DNA of 64,000 nt from Brenneria salicis ATCC 15712 = DSM 30166 (GCF_003315515.1 NZ_QNRY01000001.1:124001-188000); one strand, 5' to 3'; positions 40,919 through 51,037 are shown, counted from the first letter of the stretch. Program-made: numbers and translations. The notes: generated by a model from the letters alone, not told the origin.

Positions 40919-43204
40919 ATGAACCAGAGCTTGCTCGTTACTAAACGCGATGGCGCCAAAGAAAAAATCAATCTGGATAAAATCCATCGCGTCATCACCT
41001 GGGCCGCGGAAGGTTTGCACAATGTCTCTGTTTCTCAGGTCGAGTTACGTTCCCATATTCAATTTTATGACGGCATCAAAACCTCTGATATCCATGAAAC
41101 CATCATCAAGGCGGCAGCCGATCTGATTTCTCGTGAAAGCCCGGATTACCAATATCTGGCGGCGCGTCTGGCCATCTTCCACCTGCGCAAAAAAGCCTAT
41201 GGTCAGTTTGAGCCGCCTGCACTGTTCGATCACGTCGCCAAAATGGTCGATATGGGCAAATACGACAAGCATTTGCTGGCGGACTATAGTGCGGAAGAGT
41301 TCGCCGAAATGGATGCCTTCATCGATCACTGGCGTGATATGAACTTCTCTTATGCCGCGGTTAAACAGCTTGAAGGGAAATATCTGGTTCAGAACCGCGT
41401 GACCGGCGATATCTACGAAAGCGCCCAGTTCCTGTATATTCTGGTCGCCGCCTGCCTGTTCTCCGGCTATGCCAAAGAAACGCGTCTGGGTTACATCAGA
41501 CGCTTCTACGACGCGATTTCCACGTTCAAGATTTCGCTGCCGACCCCTATCATGGCGGGCGTGCGCACCCCGACCCGACAATTCAGTTCCTGCGTACTGA
41601 TCGAATGCGGCGATAGCCTGGATTCCATCAACGCCACTTCCAGCGCTATCGTGAAATACGTATCTCAGCGTGCGGGCATCGGCATCAACGCGGGCGGTAT
41701 CCGGGCGCTCGGCAGCCCGATCCGCGGCGGGGAAGCGTTCCATACCGGTTGTATTCCGTTTTATAAACATTTCCAGACCGCCGTGAAGTCCTGTTCTCAG
41801 GGCGGCGTGCGCGGTGGTGCGGCAACGCTGTTCTATCCGCTGTGGCATCTGGAGGTGGAAAGCCTGCTGGTGCTGAAAAACAACCGTGGCGTTGAAGGTA
41901 ACCGCGTTCGTCACCTCGACTACGGCGTACAGTTAAACAAATTGATGTATCAACGTCTGGTCAAAGGCGGAGACATCACGCTATTCAGTCCGTCCGACGT
42001 ACCGGGTTTGTATGACGCTTTCTTTGCCGATCAGGATGAATTTGAACGTCTGTATGTGCAATACGAGCAGGATGACAGTATCCGCAAACAACGGATCAAA
42101 GCGGTCGAACTGTTCTCACTGATGATGCAAGAGCGCGCATCAACCGGTCGTATCTATATTCAGAACGTGGATCATTGCAATACGCATAGCCCGTTTGATG
42201 CGCAAATCGCGCCGGTTCGCCAGTCCAACCTGTGTCTGGAGATTGCGCTGCCGACCAAGCCGTTGAATGACGTCAATGACGAAAACGGTGAAATCGCCCT
42301 GTGTACGCTGTCCGCGTTCAACCTCGGCGCTATCGAAAGTCTGGACGATCTGGAAGAACTGGCGACGCTCGCCGTTCGCGCGCTTGATGCCTTGCTGGAT
42401 TATCAGGACTATCCGATCCCGGCGGCCCAGCGTGGCGCAATGGGACGCCGCACGCTGGGTATCGGCGTGATTAACTTCGCTTATTATCTGGCGAAGAATG
42501 GCGTGCGTTATTCCGACGGCAGCGCGAACAACCTGACTCATCGCACCTTTGAAGCTATTCAATACTATCTGTTGAAAGCCTCCAACGTGCTGGCCCGCGA
42601 ACAAGGCGCCTGCCCGTGGTTTAATGAAACCACCTACTCTCACGGCATTCTGCCGATCGACACCTACAAGCGCGATCTTGACGCGATTTGTAATGAACCG
42701 CTGCATTATGACTGGGAAACGCTGCGTAAAGACATTCAGGAATTCGGTCTGCGCAACTCGACGCTGTCGGCATTGATGCCGTCCGAAACGTCTTCGCAAA
42801 TTTCCAACGCCACCAACGGCATCGAACCGCCGCGCGGCCACATCAGCGTCAAGGCGTCAAAAGACGGTATCCTGCGTCAGGTGGTGCCGGAGTATGAAAG
42901 GCTGAAAGACGCTTACGAATTGCTGTGGGAAATGCCAAATAACGATGGTTATTTGCAACTGGTCGGCGTGATGCAGAAATTTGTCGATCAGGCTATTTCG
43001 TCCAATACCAACTATGATCCGTCACGCTTCCCGTCAGGAAAAGTGCCGATGAAACAGTTGCTGAAAGATTTGCTGACCGCGTATAAGTTCGGCGTAAAAA
43101 CGCTCTACTACCAGAACACCCGTGATGGGGCGGAAGACGCGCAGGACGACCTGCTCGCCGAACCGCAGGATGACGGCTGCGAAGGCGGCGCGTGTAAGAT
43201 TTAA
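40919..43204 (+). CDS. nrdA: Class Ia ribonucleotide reductase, large subunit
   Basis: NrdA reduces ribonucleoside diphosphates with the radical delivered by NrdB. The 761-residue product has the N-terminal ATP-cone that senses ATP/dATP (VTKRDGAKEKINLDKIHRVI), RQFSSCVLIECGDS with the active-site Cys, NLCLEIALPTKP, and the C-terminal redox pair Cys754/Cys759 in DGCEGGACKI. The length equals E. coli. The spacer to nrdB is 125 bases and contains two hairpins. Confidence 0.98.
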   Translation: MNQSLLVTKRDGAKEKINLDKIHRVITWAAEGLHNVSVSQVELRSHIQFYDGIKTSDIHETIIKAAADLISRESPDYQYLAARLAIFHLRKKAYGQFEPPALFDHVAKMVDMGKYDKHLLADYSAEEFAEMDAFIDHWRDMNFSYAAVKQLEGKYLVQNRVTGDIYESAQFLYILVAACLFSGYAKETRLGYIRRFYDAISTFKISLPTPIMAGVRTPTRQFSSCVLIECGDSLDSINATSSAIVKYVSQRAGIGINAGGIRALGSPIRGGEAFHTGCIPFYKHFQTAVKSCSQGGVRGGAATLFYPLWHLEVESLLVLKNNRGVEGNRVRHLDYGVQLNKLMYQRLVKGGDITLFSPSDVPGLYDAFFADQDEFERLYVQYEQDDSIRKQRIKAVELFSLMMQERASTGRIYIQNVDHCNTHSPFDAQIAPVRQSNLCLEIALPTKPLNDVNDENGEIALCTLSAFNLGAIESLDDLEELATLAVRALDALLDYQDYPIPAAQRGAMGRRTLGIGVINFAYYLAKNGVRYSDGSANNLTHRTFEAIQYYLLKASNVLAREQGACPWFNETTYSHGILPIDTYKRDLDAICNEPLHYDWETLRKDIQEFGLRNSTLSALMPSETSSQISNATNGIEPPRGHISVKASKDGILRQVVPEYERLKDAYELLWEMPNNDGYLQLVGVMQKFVDQAISSNTNYDPSRFPSGKVPMKQLLKDLLTAYKFGVKTLYYQNTRDGAEDAQDDLLAEPQDDGCEGGACKI

Positions 43205-43253
43205 GCTTTTAATGAAGGGTGCGCCGCAGCTTTCATACTTTTATGGCGGGCAT

Positions 43254-43320
43254 GGCGGGTAATCCCTACCCGCCCTTACGCGCCGCAAGCGGCGTTAAAA
43301 AATGCTCCGGGCATTTTTTT
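43254..43320 (+). repeat. Hairpin cluster in the nrdA-nrdB spacer, including dispersed repeat copy 2
   Basis: GGCGGGTA (43254-43261) pairs with TACCCGCC (43267-43274). Then comes CGCCGCAAGCGGCG (43281-43294), and AAAAAATGC (43297-43305) pairs perfectly with GCATTTTTT (43311-43319). The second part matches the module at 905-945. The final hairpin with its T run looks like an intrinsic terminator placed 10 bases before the nrdB ATG, so it could attenuate nrdB. Confidence 0.7.
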
Positions 43321-43329
43321 GGAGATACC

Positions 43330-44460
43330 ATGGCCTATACCACATTTTCACAGAATAAAAACGACCAGTTGCTTGAACCGATGTTCTTCGGTCAGTCGGT
43401 TAACGTCGCCCGTTACGATCAGCAGAAATATGAAATTTTCGAAAAGCTGATTGAAAAACAACTCTCCTTCTTCTGGCGCCCGGAAGAAGTTGACGTTTCC
43501 CGCGATCGTATTGACTACCAGGCGTTGCCGGAACATGAAAAACACATTTTTATCAGTAACCTGAAATATCAGACGTTGCTGGATTCCATTCAGGGCCGCA
43601 GCCCGAACGTCGCCCTGCTGCCGCTGATTTCCATTCCTGAACTGGAAACCTGGGTGGAAACCTGGGCGTTCTCCGAAACCATCCACTCACGTTCCTACAC
43701 CCACATTATCCGCAACATCGTTAACGATCCGTCACTGGTGTTTGACGATATCGTGACCAATGAAGAAATTCTTAAACGCGCCAAAGATATTTCCTCCTAC
43801 TATGATTCGCTCATCGAAATGACCAGCTATTATCATCTGCTGGGCGAGGGCACGCATCAGGTGAACGGCAAAACGATTACCGTTGATCTGTATGCGTTGA
43901 AAAAGAAGCTGTACCTGTGCCTGATGAGCGTTAACGCCCTCGAAGCGATCCGTTTCTATGTCAGCTTTGCCTGTTCATTCGCTTTTGCCGAACGTGAATT
44001 GATGGAAGGCAACGCGAAAATCATCAAACTGATTGCCCGCGATGAAGCACTGCACCTGACCGGCACCCAGCATATGCTCAACCTGATGCGCGCGGGACAC
44101 GATGACCCGGATATGGCGAAAATCGCCGAAGAGTGCCAGCAGGAGTGCTATGATCTGTTCGTGCTCGCCGCACAACAGGAAAAAGAGTGGGCGGAATATC
44201 TGTTCCGTGATGGCTCCATGATCGGCCTTAACAAAGATATTCTGTGCCAATATGTGGAATACATCACCAACATCCGCATGCAGGCCGTTGGTCTGGCGCT
44301 GCCGTTTGAAATACGCACCAACCCGATCCCGTGGATTAACGCCTGGCTGGTTTCCGATAACGTTCAGGTCGCGCCGCAGGAAGTCGAGGTCAGTTCTTAC
44401 CTGGTTGGTCAGATTGATTCTGAAATGAATGCCGACGATCTGAGTGACTTCCAGCTTTAA
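43330..44460 (+). CDS. nrdB: Class Ia ribonucleotide reductase, small subunit
   Basis: NrdB houses the diferric-tyrosyl radical cofactor. The 376-residue product starts [14 protein letters not shown] and has the radical tyrosine in [15 protein letters not shown], iron ligands in the [17 protein letters not shown] and [12 protein letters not shown] helices, and the C-terminal tail [10 protein letters not shown]-type [10 protein letters not shown] that docks on NrdA. GGAGATACC before ATG 43330 is the ribosome binding site. Confidence 0.98.
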   Translation: MAYTTFSQNKNDQLLEPMFFGQSVNVARYDQQKYEIFEKLIEKQLSFFWRPEEVDVSRDRIDYQALPEHEKHIFISNLKYQTLLDSIQGRSPNVALLPLISIPELETWVETWAFSETIHSRSYTHIIRNIVNDPSLVFDDIVTNEEILKRAKDISSYYDSLIEMTSYYHLLGEGTHQVNGKTITVDLYALKKKLYLCLMSVNALEAIRFYVSFACSFAFAERELMEGNAKIIKLIARDEALHLTGTQHMLNLMRAGHDDPDMAKIAEECQQECYDLFVLAAQQEKEWAEYLFRDGSMIGLNKDILCQYVEYITNIRMQAVGLALPFEIRTNPIPWINAWLVSDNVQVAPQEVEVSSYLVGQIDSEMNADDLSDFQL

Positions 44461-44462
44461 CC

Positions 44463-44723
44463 ATGAATAACGCCACTATCACACTGCGCCCGTCAGGTAC
44501 GCAGCTTGCCTGCCCCGATAAAGGACGTTCATTGCTGGATGTACTGGAGTCGCATCAGGTGAGCGTTGAGTACCAGTGCCGTTCCGGTTATTGCGGCTCC
44601 TGCCGTTTGCGTCTGCTCAAAGGCCGCGTGGCTTATCGCCAGACGCCGCTGGCCTGTATTCGGCAAGACGAAATTCTGCCCTGTTGCTGTATGCCGTTGA
44701 GCGATATCGAACTGGATATGTAA
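44463..44723 (+). CDS. yfaE: YfaE [2Fe-2S] ferredoxin for NrdB cofactor maintenance
   Basis: YfaE supplies electrons for assembly and repair of the NrdB diferric-tyrosyl cofactor. The 86-residue plant-type ferredoxin has the cluster ligands C-x4-C-x2-C (CRSGYCGSC) and the fourth Cys in EILPC. It starts 2 bases after the nrdB stop, so nrdA-nrdB-yfaE is one operon. Confidence 0.95.
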   Translation: MNNATITLRPSGTQLACPDKGRSLLDVLESHQVSVEYQCRSGYCGSCRLRLLKGRVAYRQTPLACIRQDEILPCCCMPLSDIELDM

Positions 44724-44784
44724 CCCCGGCGCCTGCCCCCGGCGCGCCTTCTCCCATCCGCTTAGATAAATCCTGCTTTTGTCG

Positions 44785-44812
44785 TGAACTACTGACTGTT
44801 TTTTGCCACTCA
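44785..44812 (+). promoter_or_regulatory. HrpL-box-like sequence upstream of the 44891 gene
   Basis: TGAACT (44785-44790), a 15-base spacer, then CCACTCA (44806-44812) resembles the HrpL ECF sigma promoter GGAACC-N15/16-CCACNNA: the downstream half is perfect and the upstream half matches GAAC only. It lies 79 bases before the ATG at 44891. A weak hairpin lies between them. Confidence 0.4.
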
Positions 44813-44832
44813 CTAACACTTGTTACATTTCT

Positions 44833-44863
44833 GCCTGAATGTCATTCGCATCAGGCGTTTTTC
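44833..44863 (+). terminator. Weak terminator after nrdAB-yfaE
   Basis: GCCTGA (44833-44838) pairs with TCAGGC (44851-44856), followed by GTTTTTC. The stem is short and the loop is 12 bases. Confidence 0.5.
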
Positions 44864-44890
44864 AGTTACCGATCAAAAGGATGATATACA

Positions 44891-45289
44891 ATGAAAATTC
44901 CACATATTAGTATAAACTCCCTGACCTCCTCCCACGCTTCCGCAAGCGCCTCATCTTCCTCAAAGACCAAAGCCCAAGGCACTATCGATAAAATCAACAA
45001 TAACCTGGATACATTACGCGAGTTACAGCACTCACTATCGCTGCTGACCACCAAACGTGCAGCCAACTCCGCCGATCCGCTTATTCAGAAATTCGCCACC
45101 GATGCCATCGAGCTCAACAATCAAACGTTTAAGGCAACCGAAAATGCCGATGCCATCCTCAAGCAGTTGAAAAAAGGCAAACTGAATCATGAACACGCGG
45201 GTCCACACCATAATCTGCTGGCCGCAACGGATACCCTGATTGCAAACTGGGAATCATTAAAAGAGGGTTATGATGGTTACAGAAGGTGA
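44891..45289 (+). CDS. Unrecognised 132-residue protein, Ser-rich N-terminus
   Basis: I do not recognise this family. The first 30 residues (MKIPHISINSLTSSHASASA and onward) contain ten serines, no acidic residue and no cysteine, with Ile at position 3. That matches the known composition of type III secretion signals in plant-associated bacteria. The remainder is predicted helical (IDKINNNLDTLRELQHSL, FATDAIELNNQTFKATENADAILKQLKKG) with a His-rich turn (NHEHAGPHHN). There is no classical signal peptide or membrane segment. AAAAGGA precedes the ATG. It stands alone between yfaE and qmcA, in the usual yfaE-downstream spacer, which suggests insertion. The ATA and AGT codons near the start differ from neighbours. 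Confidence 0.7.
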   Translation: MKIPHISINSLTSSHASASASSSSKTKAQGTIDKINNNLDTLRELQHSLSLLTTKRAANSADPLIQKFATDAIELNNQTFKATENADAILKQLKKGKLNHEHAGPHHNLLAATDTLIANWESLKEGYDGYRR

Positions 45290-45461
45290 TGACAGAAAAA
45301 GTGAGTTATTGAACCAATACCTATAAAGCAACGGTGGTTTGACAACCGGCAGCAATCTTATAACTTTCTGCTTGAACGCATAATATCAGGTAAAAATACT
45401 CTCTATAGCGTGCTTAATCCCTTAAACTAAAGCATGCCAAAGATCAAAAAGGAAAGTAAGC

Positions 45462-46376
45462 ATGCTGACATTTATTCCCGTTGTTATCTTCGTGGCGCTG
45501 ATTATCGTCTGGTCCGGCGTCAAGATCGTACCGCAGGGCTATCAATGGACCGTCGAGAGCTTTGGCCGTTATACCAAAACGCTGATGCCCGGACTTAATC
45601 TGGTGATCCCTTTCATGGATCGTATTGGCCGGAAAATAAATATGATGGAACAGGTATTGGATATCCCGTCCCAGGAGGTGATTTCACGCGATAACGCCAA
45701 TGTCGCCATTGATGCGGTGTGTTTTATTCAGGTTATCGATCCTGCGCGCGCCGCGTATGAAGTCAGCAATCTGGAACAGGCCATCGTCAACCTGACCATG
45801 ACCAATTTTCGAACCGTGCTGGGTTCGATGGAACTCGACGAGATGCTTTCTCAGCGTGACAGCATCAACAGCCGCTTGCTGCATATCGTCGATGAAGCCA
45901 CCAATCCGTGGGGCGTTAAAATCACCCGCATTGAAATCCGCGATGTACGTCCGCCTGCCGAACTGATTGCGGCGATGAATGCCCAGATGAAAGCGGAGCG
46001 TAACAAGCGCGCCGAGATCCTTGAAGCCGAGGGCGTGCGTCAGGACGCCATTTTGCGGGCCGAAGGAGAAAAACAGTCGCAGATCCTGAAAGCGGAAGGC
46101 GAACGACAGTCCGCCTTTTTAGAGGCGGAAGCGCGTGAGCGCGCTGCGGAAGCGGAAGCGCAGGCCACAAAAATGGTATCAGAAGCGATTGCCGCCGGTA
46201 ATATTCAAGCGATTAACTATTTTGTCGCTCAGAAATATACCGATGCCCTGCAACAGATTGGTTCATCCAACAACAGTAAGGTCATCATGATGCCGCTGGA
46301 AGCCAGTAATCTGATGGGGGCTATCGGCGGTATCACCGAATTGCTCAAAGACAGCAAAGAGAGCCGGGGCCAATAA
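45462..46376 (+). CDS. qmcA: QmcA (YbbK) SPFH/stomatin-family membrane protein
   Basis: QmcA is an inner-membrane SPFH (band 7) protein, a partner of NfeD-type YbbJ, and a suppressor of growth loss in E. coli ftsH htpX double mutants. The 304-residue product has one N-terminal transmembrane helix, the SPFH domain (about 25-190; [22 protein letters not shown]) and a coiled-coil rich in Glu-Ala-Glu repeats ([18 protein letters not shown]). It overlaps ybbJ by one base. Confidence 0.95.
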   Translation: MLTFIPVVIFVALIIVWSGVKIVPQGYQWTVESFGRYTKTLMPGLNLVIPFMDRIGRKINMMEQVLDIPSQEVISRDNANVAIDAVCFIQVIDPARAAYEVSNLEQAIVNLTMTNFRTVLGSMELDEMLSQRDSINSRLLHIVDEATNPWGVKITRIEIRDVRPPAELIAAMNAQMKAERNKRAEILEAEGVRQDAILRAEGEKQSQILKAEGERQSAFLEAEARERAAEAEAQATKMVSEAIAAGNIQAINYFVAQKYTDALQQIGSSNNSKVIMMPLEASNLMGAIGGITELLKDSKESRGQ

Positions 46377-46831
46377 TGGAAATCGAACTGGTGATGGAAA
46401 ATGCGCACTGGTTCTGGCTGTCTCTCGGCGGTCTGTTACTGGCTGCCGAAATGTTGGGAGCCAGCGGCTATCTGCTGTGGAGCGGCGTCTCGGCGATACT
46501 GGTCGGACTGTTGGTGTGGGCCATGCCGTTTTCGTGGCCGTGGCAAGGCATCGCCTTTGCCGTGCTGACGATCATCACCGCCCTGCTCTGGTGGTACTGG
46601 TTGCGCAAGAGAACGCTTGCGCAACCACAGAACGCGCTAAATCAACGTGGACAACAACTAATTGGTTTGCGCGCGACGTTGAGCGAGCCCATCGTGGATG
46701 GTTTAGGGCGGGCCAGAATCGGCGATAGCACCTGGCGAGTCGCGTCACAACAGGATCTGGTTGCCGGGACGCATATTGAAGTGATTGCCGTTGAAGGCAT
46801 CACGCTTTACGTGCGCGAAGTGAAACCTTAA
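46376..46831 (+). CDS. ybbJ: NfeD-like membrane protein YbbJ
   Basis: A 151-residue NfeD-family protein with three hydrophobic segments (about 10-80) and a C-terminal OB-fold (GLRATLSEPIVDGLGRARIGD, VIAVEGITLYV). It is translationally coupled to qmcA and is believed to act with it. It is convergent with cueR, leaving only 2 bases between the stop codons and no visible terminator. Confidence 0.93.
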   Translation: MEIELVMENAHWFWLSLGGLLLAAEMLGASGYLLWSGVSAILVGLLVWAMPFSWPWQGIAFAVLTIITALLWWYWLRKRTLAQPQNALNQRGQQLIGLRATLSEPIVDGLGRARIGDSTWRVASQQDLVAGTHIEVIAVEGITLYVREVKP

Positions 46832-46833
46832 TC

Positions 46834-47265
46834 TCAGGCGGTATCATCGGCGGGACGCGTTGCCTCTGTGTGGCAACATCCCGCCAGATTGTTAATGATT
46901 GGGCAATCGGCGCCGCTATCGCCCGGACACTGCTCCGCTAATGCCAGTAAATGCAGGCGCATCGCCTTCAACTCTTCAATATGCGCTTCTATTTCCCGCA
47001 CCTTGTTCATCGTGCGCGCTTTCACATCCGCACTATGGCGCTGCGGATCGTTAAACAGCGCCACCAGTTCACGACACTCATCAAGATTGAATCCTACTTG
47101 CCGCGCCTGACGCAGTAACGTCAACTCTTCGATATGATGGGCGTTATAGCTACGATAGCCATTTTCAGAACGTAGCGGCGCCGTCATTAATGATTTCTCT
47201 TCATAGAAGCGAATCGTCTTACTGGTAAGACCGGTTTTTTTAGCCACATCGCTAATATTCATCAT
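46834..47265 (-). CDS. cueR: CueR copper-responsive MerR regulator
   Basis: CueR senses Cu(I), Ag(I) and Au(I) and activates copA and cueO promoters. The 143-residue product has a MerR HTH ([23 protein letters not shown] split over 1-24), the dimer helix, and the metal loop [10 protein letters not shown] with the two ligand cysteines, then GCCH near the end. Two adjacent ATGs are possible; the upstream one is used here. It is divergent from copA, whose promoter carries a CueR site. Confidence 0.95.
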   Translation of the reverse strand: MMNISDVAKKTGLTSKTIRFYEEKSLMTAPLRSENGYRSYNAHHIEELTLLRQARQVGFNLDECRELVALFNDPQRHSADVKARTMNKVREIEAHIEELKAMRLHLLALAEQCPGDSGADCPIINNLAGCCHTEATRPADDTA

Positions 47266-47442
47266 CTCCCCCCTTGGTGGAAGAACGTAAGTCCGCCTCT
47301 ATCAGAATGCCCCAGGGCGCACGGCAATGCGATCATGCTCCCGCCCTTGATGATGAATTGAGTGGCGAAAGTGTGATGCAAAGCACAGAGTATCATTGTG
47401 TGAACGCTGATTTTAACGTTTCCTGTTGCCAGAAAAATAAAA

Positions 47443-47475
47443 CCTTGACCCTCCCCTTGATGGAAGGTTTAACCT
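47443..47475 (+). promoter_or_regulatory. CueR-activated copA promoter
   Basis: CCTTGACC-CTCCCCTTGAT-GGAAGG (47443-47467) is the CueR dyad, nearly identical to that of E. coli copA. It places a TTGACC -35 (47445) and a TAACCT -10 (47470) 19 bases apart, the over-long spacing that MerR-type activators correct. Nothing else was recognised in the cueR-copA spacer up to 47609. Confidence 0.88.
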
Positions 47476-47609
47476 GTTCAATGTGTCACAGAAACCCAAC
47501 AACAGGTCAAGGCCGCCTATTGTTTACAACTTGCTCTTTTCTGCATCCGATAAGAAGACAAGCTGAATCCTGGCATTAACCTCGGCTGAACTCACAGGAG
47601 AAAACGATT

Positions 47610-50135
47610 ATGTCGCACACCACCGTATTGTCATTGCAGGGACTCACCTGCGGACATTGCGTACAACGCGTAAAAACAACGCTGGAGGCGCTGCCCGCTG
47701 TCGAACAGGCCGAGGTCACGCTCGACAGCGCCACCGTCACCGGCGAGGCGGACGTTCAGGCGCTCATTAGCAGCATTGAGCAGGCCGGTTATCAGGCAAG
47801 CGTAGCGGAGTCCGCTCACCCAAAAACTGAGCCGCTGGCACAGGTAGCGATCACGCCGGAAGCGCTGCCAGCGGCCCAGTCCCCTCTTCCGGCAAACCCC
47901 ACCACGGATAACCAGAATGACGACACGGTGCAACTGCTGCTTCAAGGCATGAGTTGCGCCAGTTGCGTTAATCGCGTTCAAAATGCGTTGCAACGCGTTG
48001 CAGGCGTCACGCAGGCGCGCGTCAATCTGGCGGAACGCAGCGCGCTGGTCAGCGGACACGCCGCGCATGCTGCTTTGATTACGGCGGTGGAACAGGCGGG
48101 CTACGGCGCGGAGATCATTCAGGATGAAGATAAACGGCGGGCGCGTCAGCAAGCAACGGCGCAGCAAACTATCCGCCGCTTTCAATGGCAGGCCGCGTTA
48201 GGGCTATTGTTAGGTGTACCGCTGATGCTCTGGGGCCTGCTCGGCGGCAGCATGACCTTGACGCCGGAAAGCCGCACGCCGTGGCTGGTGATTGGTCTGC
48301 TGACGCTGGCGGTGATGATTTTCGCGGGCGGACATTTTTATCGCAATGCCTGGCGCAGCCTGAAAAATGGCGGCGCGACAATGGATACGTTGGTGGCGCT
48401 CGGCACCGGCGCGGCCTGGCTCTATTCCATTACCGTCAATCTGTGGCCGGATATGTTTCCTATGGCGGCACGGCATCTTTACTATGAAGCCAGCGCCATG
48501 ATTATCGGTCTGATTAATCTCGGTCATGCGCTGGAACAGCGCGCCCGGCTGCGCTCTTCACACGCGCTGGAAAGGCTGCTGGATCTCACCCCGCCCACCG
48601 CCCGTGTGGTGACGCCGGACGGCGAAAAAACCCTGCCGCTGACCGACGTGCAAACCGGCATGACGTTGCGGCTGACCACCGGCGATCGCATCCCTGTTGA
48701 CGGCGAAATTCTGCAAGGAGAATTGTGGGTCGATGAAGCCATGTTGACCGGCGAACCCCTGCCCCGGCAAAAAGCGCCAGGCGATGCGGTGCACGCTGGT
48801 ACGCTGGTACAGGATGGCAGCGCATTATTCCGGGCGGAGGCTATCGGCAACCAAACCACGCTGTCGCGCATTATCCGCCTGGTCAGACAGGCACAGAGCA
48901 GCAAACCCGCGATCGGCCAACTGGCGGATCGTATTTCCGCCGTGTTTGTTCCCGTAGTCGTTTTGATTGCCATCATCAGCGGCACAATCTGGTATTTCGT
49001 CGGCCCGGCGCCGCAAATCGTCTACACATTGGTCATCGCCACCACAGTGCTGATCATTGCCTGCCCATGCGCGCTGGGGCTGGCCACACCGATGTCGATC
49101 ATTTCCGGCGTCGGGCGCGCCGCCGAACTGGGCGTACTGGTGCGGGATGCCGATGCGCTGCAACAGGCCAGCAAACTGGACGTTCTGGTATTCGATAAAA
49201 CCGGCACGCTCACGGAAGGTCAGCCACGCGTCGTCGATATCCACACGTTTGGCGCGATAAGCGAACAACAGGCGCTAATCTGGGCGGCATCGCTGGAACA
49301 AAGATCTCATCATCCGTTGGCTAAAGCGCTGGTCGAACGGGCCGAAGGGTTGACATTAGCCAGCGTTGAGCAATTCCGCACCTTGAGAGGACTGGGCGTC
49401 AGCGGAGCAATCGCACAGGTTCCGCTGTTGCTCGGCAATCCGGCGCTGCTGGAACAACGCCAGATTGATACAGAAACCGGAGAGGCCCTGATTAATGCGC
49501 AGGCGCGGCGCGGTATTACGCCCGTGCTGCTGGCGGCGGACGGTCATATTGTCGCGTTGTTTTCCATTCAGGACCCCATGCGTCAGGATAGCGTTACCGC
49601 ATTGCGACGTCTGCATCGGCAAGGTTACCAGTTGGTGATGCTGACGGGCGATAACCCGTTGACGGCAAACGCCATCGCCGAAGAAGCGGGGATCGATCAG
49701 GTGATCGCCGGCGTGCTGCCGGACGGTAAAGCCGACGCCATCAAACATCTGCAAGCACAGGGAAAGCGCGTTGCCATGATTGGCGACGGCATTAATGACG
49801 CACCGGCGCTGGCACAGGCCGACGTAGGGATCGCGATGGGCGGCGGCAGCGATATCGCGATCGAAACCGCGGCTATTACGTTGATGCGTCACAGCCTGCA
49901 CGGTGTGGCCGATGCGCTGGCGCTTTCCCGCGCCACGCTGAGCAACATGAAACAGAACCTGCTTGGGGCTTTCATGTATAACACGCTGGGTATTCCGATC
50001 GCGGCAGGCGTGCTCTATCCCCTCACTGGTACGCTATTAAGCCCGGTGATTGCTGGCGCGGCGATGGCATTGTCCTCGATTACCGTCGTCAGTAACGCCA
50101 ACCGGTTGCTGCGCTTCAAACCCAAAGACCGGTAG
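47610..50135 (+). CDS. copA: Cu(I)-exporting P1B-type ATPase CopA
   Basis: CopA pumps Cu(I) from the cytosol to the periplasm. The 841-residue product has two metal-binding domains ([11 protein letters not shown] at 10-20 and [11 protein letters not shown] at about 113-123), eight transmembrane helices, TGEPLPRQK, the ion-path motif [10 protein letters not shown], phosphorylation site [18 protein letters not shown] and [20 protein letters not shown]. The first domain is followed by a slippery site and pseudoknot, listed separately, that predicts a 73-residue chaperone from the same start. Confidence 0.97.
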   Translation: MSHTTVLSLQGLTCGHCVQRVKTTLEALPAVEQAEVTLDSATVTGEADVQALISSIEQAGYQASVAESAHPKTEPLAQVAITPEALPAAQSPLPANPTTDNQNDDTVQLLLQGMSCASCVNRVQNALQRVAGVTQARVNLAERSALVSGHAAHAALITAVEQAGYGAEIIQDEDKRRARQQATAQQTIRRFQWQAALGLLLGVPLMLWGLLGGSMTLTPESRTPWLVIGLLTLAVMIFAGGHFYRNAWRSLKNGGATMDTLVALGTGAAWLYSITVNLWPDMFPMAARHLYYEASAMIIGLINLGHALEQRARLRSSHALERLLDLTPPTARVVTPDGEKTLPLTDVQTGMTLRLTTGDRIPVDGEILQGELWVDEAMLTGEPLPRQKAPGDAVHAGTLVQDGSALFRAEAIGNQTTLSRIIRLVRQAQSSKPAIGQLADRISAVFVPVVVLIAIISGTIWYFVGPAPQIVYTLVIATTVLIIACPCALGLATPMSIISGVGRAAELGVLVRDADALQQASKLDVLVFDKTGTLTEGQPRVVDIHTFGAISEQQALIWAASLEQRSHHPLAKALVERAEGLTLASVEQFRTLRGLGVSGAIAQVPLLLGNPALLEQRQIDTETGEALINAQARRGITPVLLAADGHIVALFSIQDPMRQDSVTALRRLHRQGYQLVMLTGDNPLTANAIAEEAGIDQVIAGVLPDGKADAIKHLQAQGKRVAMIGDGINDAPALAQADVGIAMGGGSDIAIETAAITLMRHSLHGVADALALSRATLSNMKQNLLGAFMYNTLGIPIAAGVLYPLTGTLLSPVIAGAAMALSSITVVSNANRLLRFKPKDR
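47819..47893 (+). promoter_or_regulatory. Programmed -1 frameshift signal in copA (slippery site plus H-type pseudoknot)
   Basis: The heptamer C CCA AAA (47819-47825) lies in register over codons 70-72. After a -1 slip the next codons are AAC and then TGA (47828-47830), ending a 73-residue product that contains only the first metal-binding domain. Starting 5 bases after the heptamer, GCCGCTGGCA (47831-47840) pairs with TGCCAGCGGC (47866-47875). Within its loop, GCCGGAAG (47855-47862) pairs with CTTCCGGC (47886-47893). Both stems are perfect, making an H-type pseudoknot. In E. coli an equivalent event makes the CopA(Z) copper chaperone. Confidence 0.85.
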
Positions 50136-50202
50136 ATGAATCGCTTGTATTGTCTGCCGTCTGGCGTTTAGCATGGTTGCCTCACTTCTGGAGACCGGAT
50201 TT

Positions 50203-51006
50203 ATGGGGCAACTGCTGCGTAGAATAGCGACTTTTCTTGGGTTTATTTCGCCTCTGACTTACGCCTATCCCGCGATTGATGTTCAACTCGCCAATCAACG
50301 CCTGTTTCATCTGGTTGGCAGTATCCATATGGGCAGTCTGGATATGGCGCCGTTACCCGATGAACTGTTGCAACAGCTACAGCATGCCACGGCCCTGATT
50401 GTCGAAGCCGATATTTCTGATATCGGCTCGCCTTTCACACAGACTGAAACCGAGCTTCCGCTGTCACAGCGACTGAGCCCGGCCAACTATCATCAGTTAC
50501 GACAAATCTGCGCATCGCTGGCTGTCAGTGAGGACAGCATTGATGCGCTTCCCGCCTGGCAGGTCGCCTTGATGTTACAAGCTTATCAGGCCCAGAGGCT
50601 GGGGCTCAGACCGGATTACGGTATTGATTATCAACTGATTACGGCGGCAAAATCTCAGGGACTGCCCATCATTGAGCTTGAGGGGCAAGATACCCAGATC
50701 GCGTTGCTGCAACAGTTGCCGCAGGGTGGGCTGCGGTTGCTGGAAGATACGATTAAACACTGGCACATCAATGCCCGTCTGTTGCAAACCATGATTGGCT
50801 GGTGGCTGGAGCGCAAGCCCGGCAAACTTCCGCCTGACATGCCAGCCGCTTTCAGCAATGAGATGACCGATTTATTGATGAACCAGCGCAACCGTCGCTG
50901 GCAGCAGCAGCTTCAGGCGCTACCGCCCGGTAACTATGTGGTTGCCGTAGGCGCGCTGCATTTATATGGTGATGACAACCTACCGACATTATTACAGGCA
51001 AATTGA
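50203..51006 (+). CDS. ybaP: TraB/GumN-family protein YbaP
   Basis: A 267-residue member of the TraB/GumN (Tiki-like) superfamily, related to putative membrane-associated metalloproteases. It shows the first GxxH motif in HLVGSIHMGS, IVEADIS, IDYQLI, and the second GxxH in VVAVGALHLYGDDNL. The ATG at 50203 follows GGAGACC and matches the E. coli N-terminus; an in-frame upstream ATG at 50173 would add ten residues. Its cellular role is not known. Confidence 0.88.
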   Translation: MGQLLRRIATFLGFISPLTYAYPAIDVQLANQRLFHLVGSIHMGSLDMAPLPDELLQQLQHATALIVEADISDIGSPFTQTETELPLSQRLSPANYHQLRQICASLAVSEDSIDALPAWQVALMLQAYQAQRLGLRPDYGIDYQLITAAKSQGLPIIELEGQDTQIALLQQLPQGGLRLLEDTIKHWHINARLLQTMIGWWLERKPGKLPPDMPAAFSNEMTDLLMNQRNRRWQQQLQALPPGNYVVAVGALHLYGDDNLPTLLQAN

Positions 51007-51037
51007 GCGCAACGTCGCCCGCAAGGACACTTGAATC

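Noticed and set aside
47274-47579. Open frame between cueR and copA
   Set aside because: It contains the CueR promoter of copA, has no ribosome binding site of note and no family resemblance.
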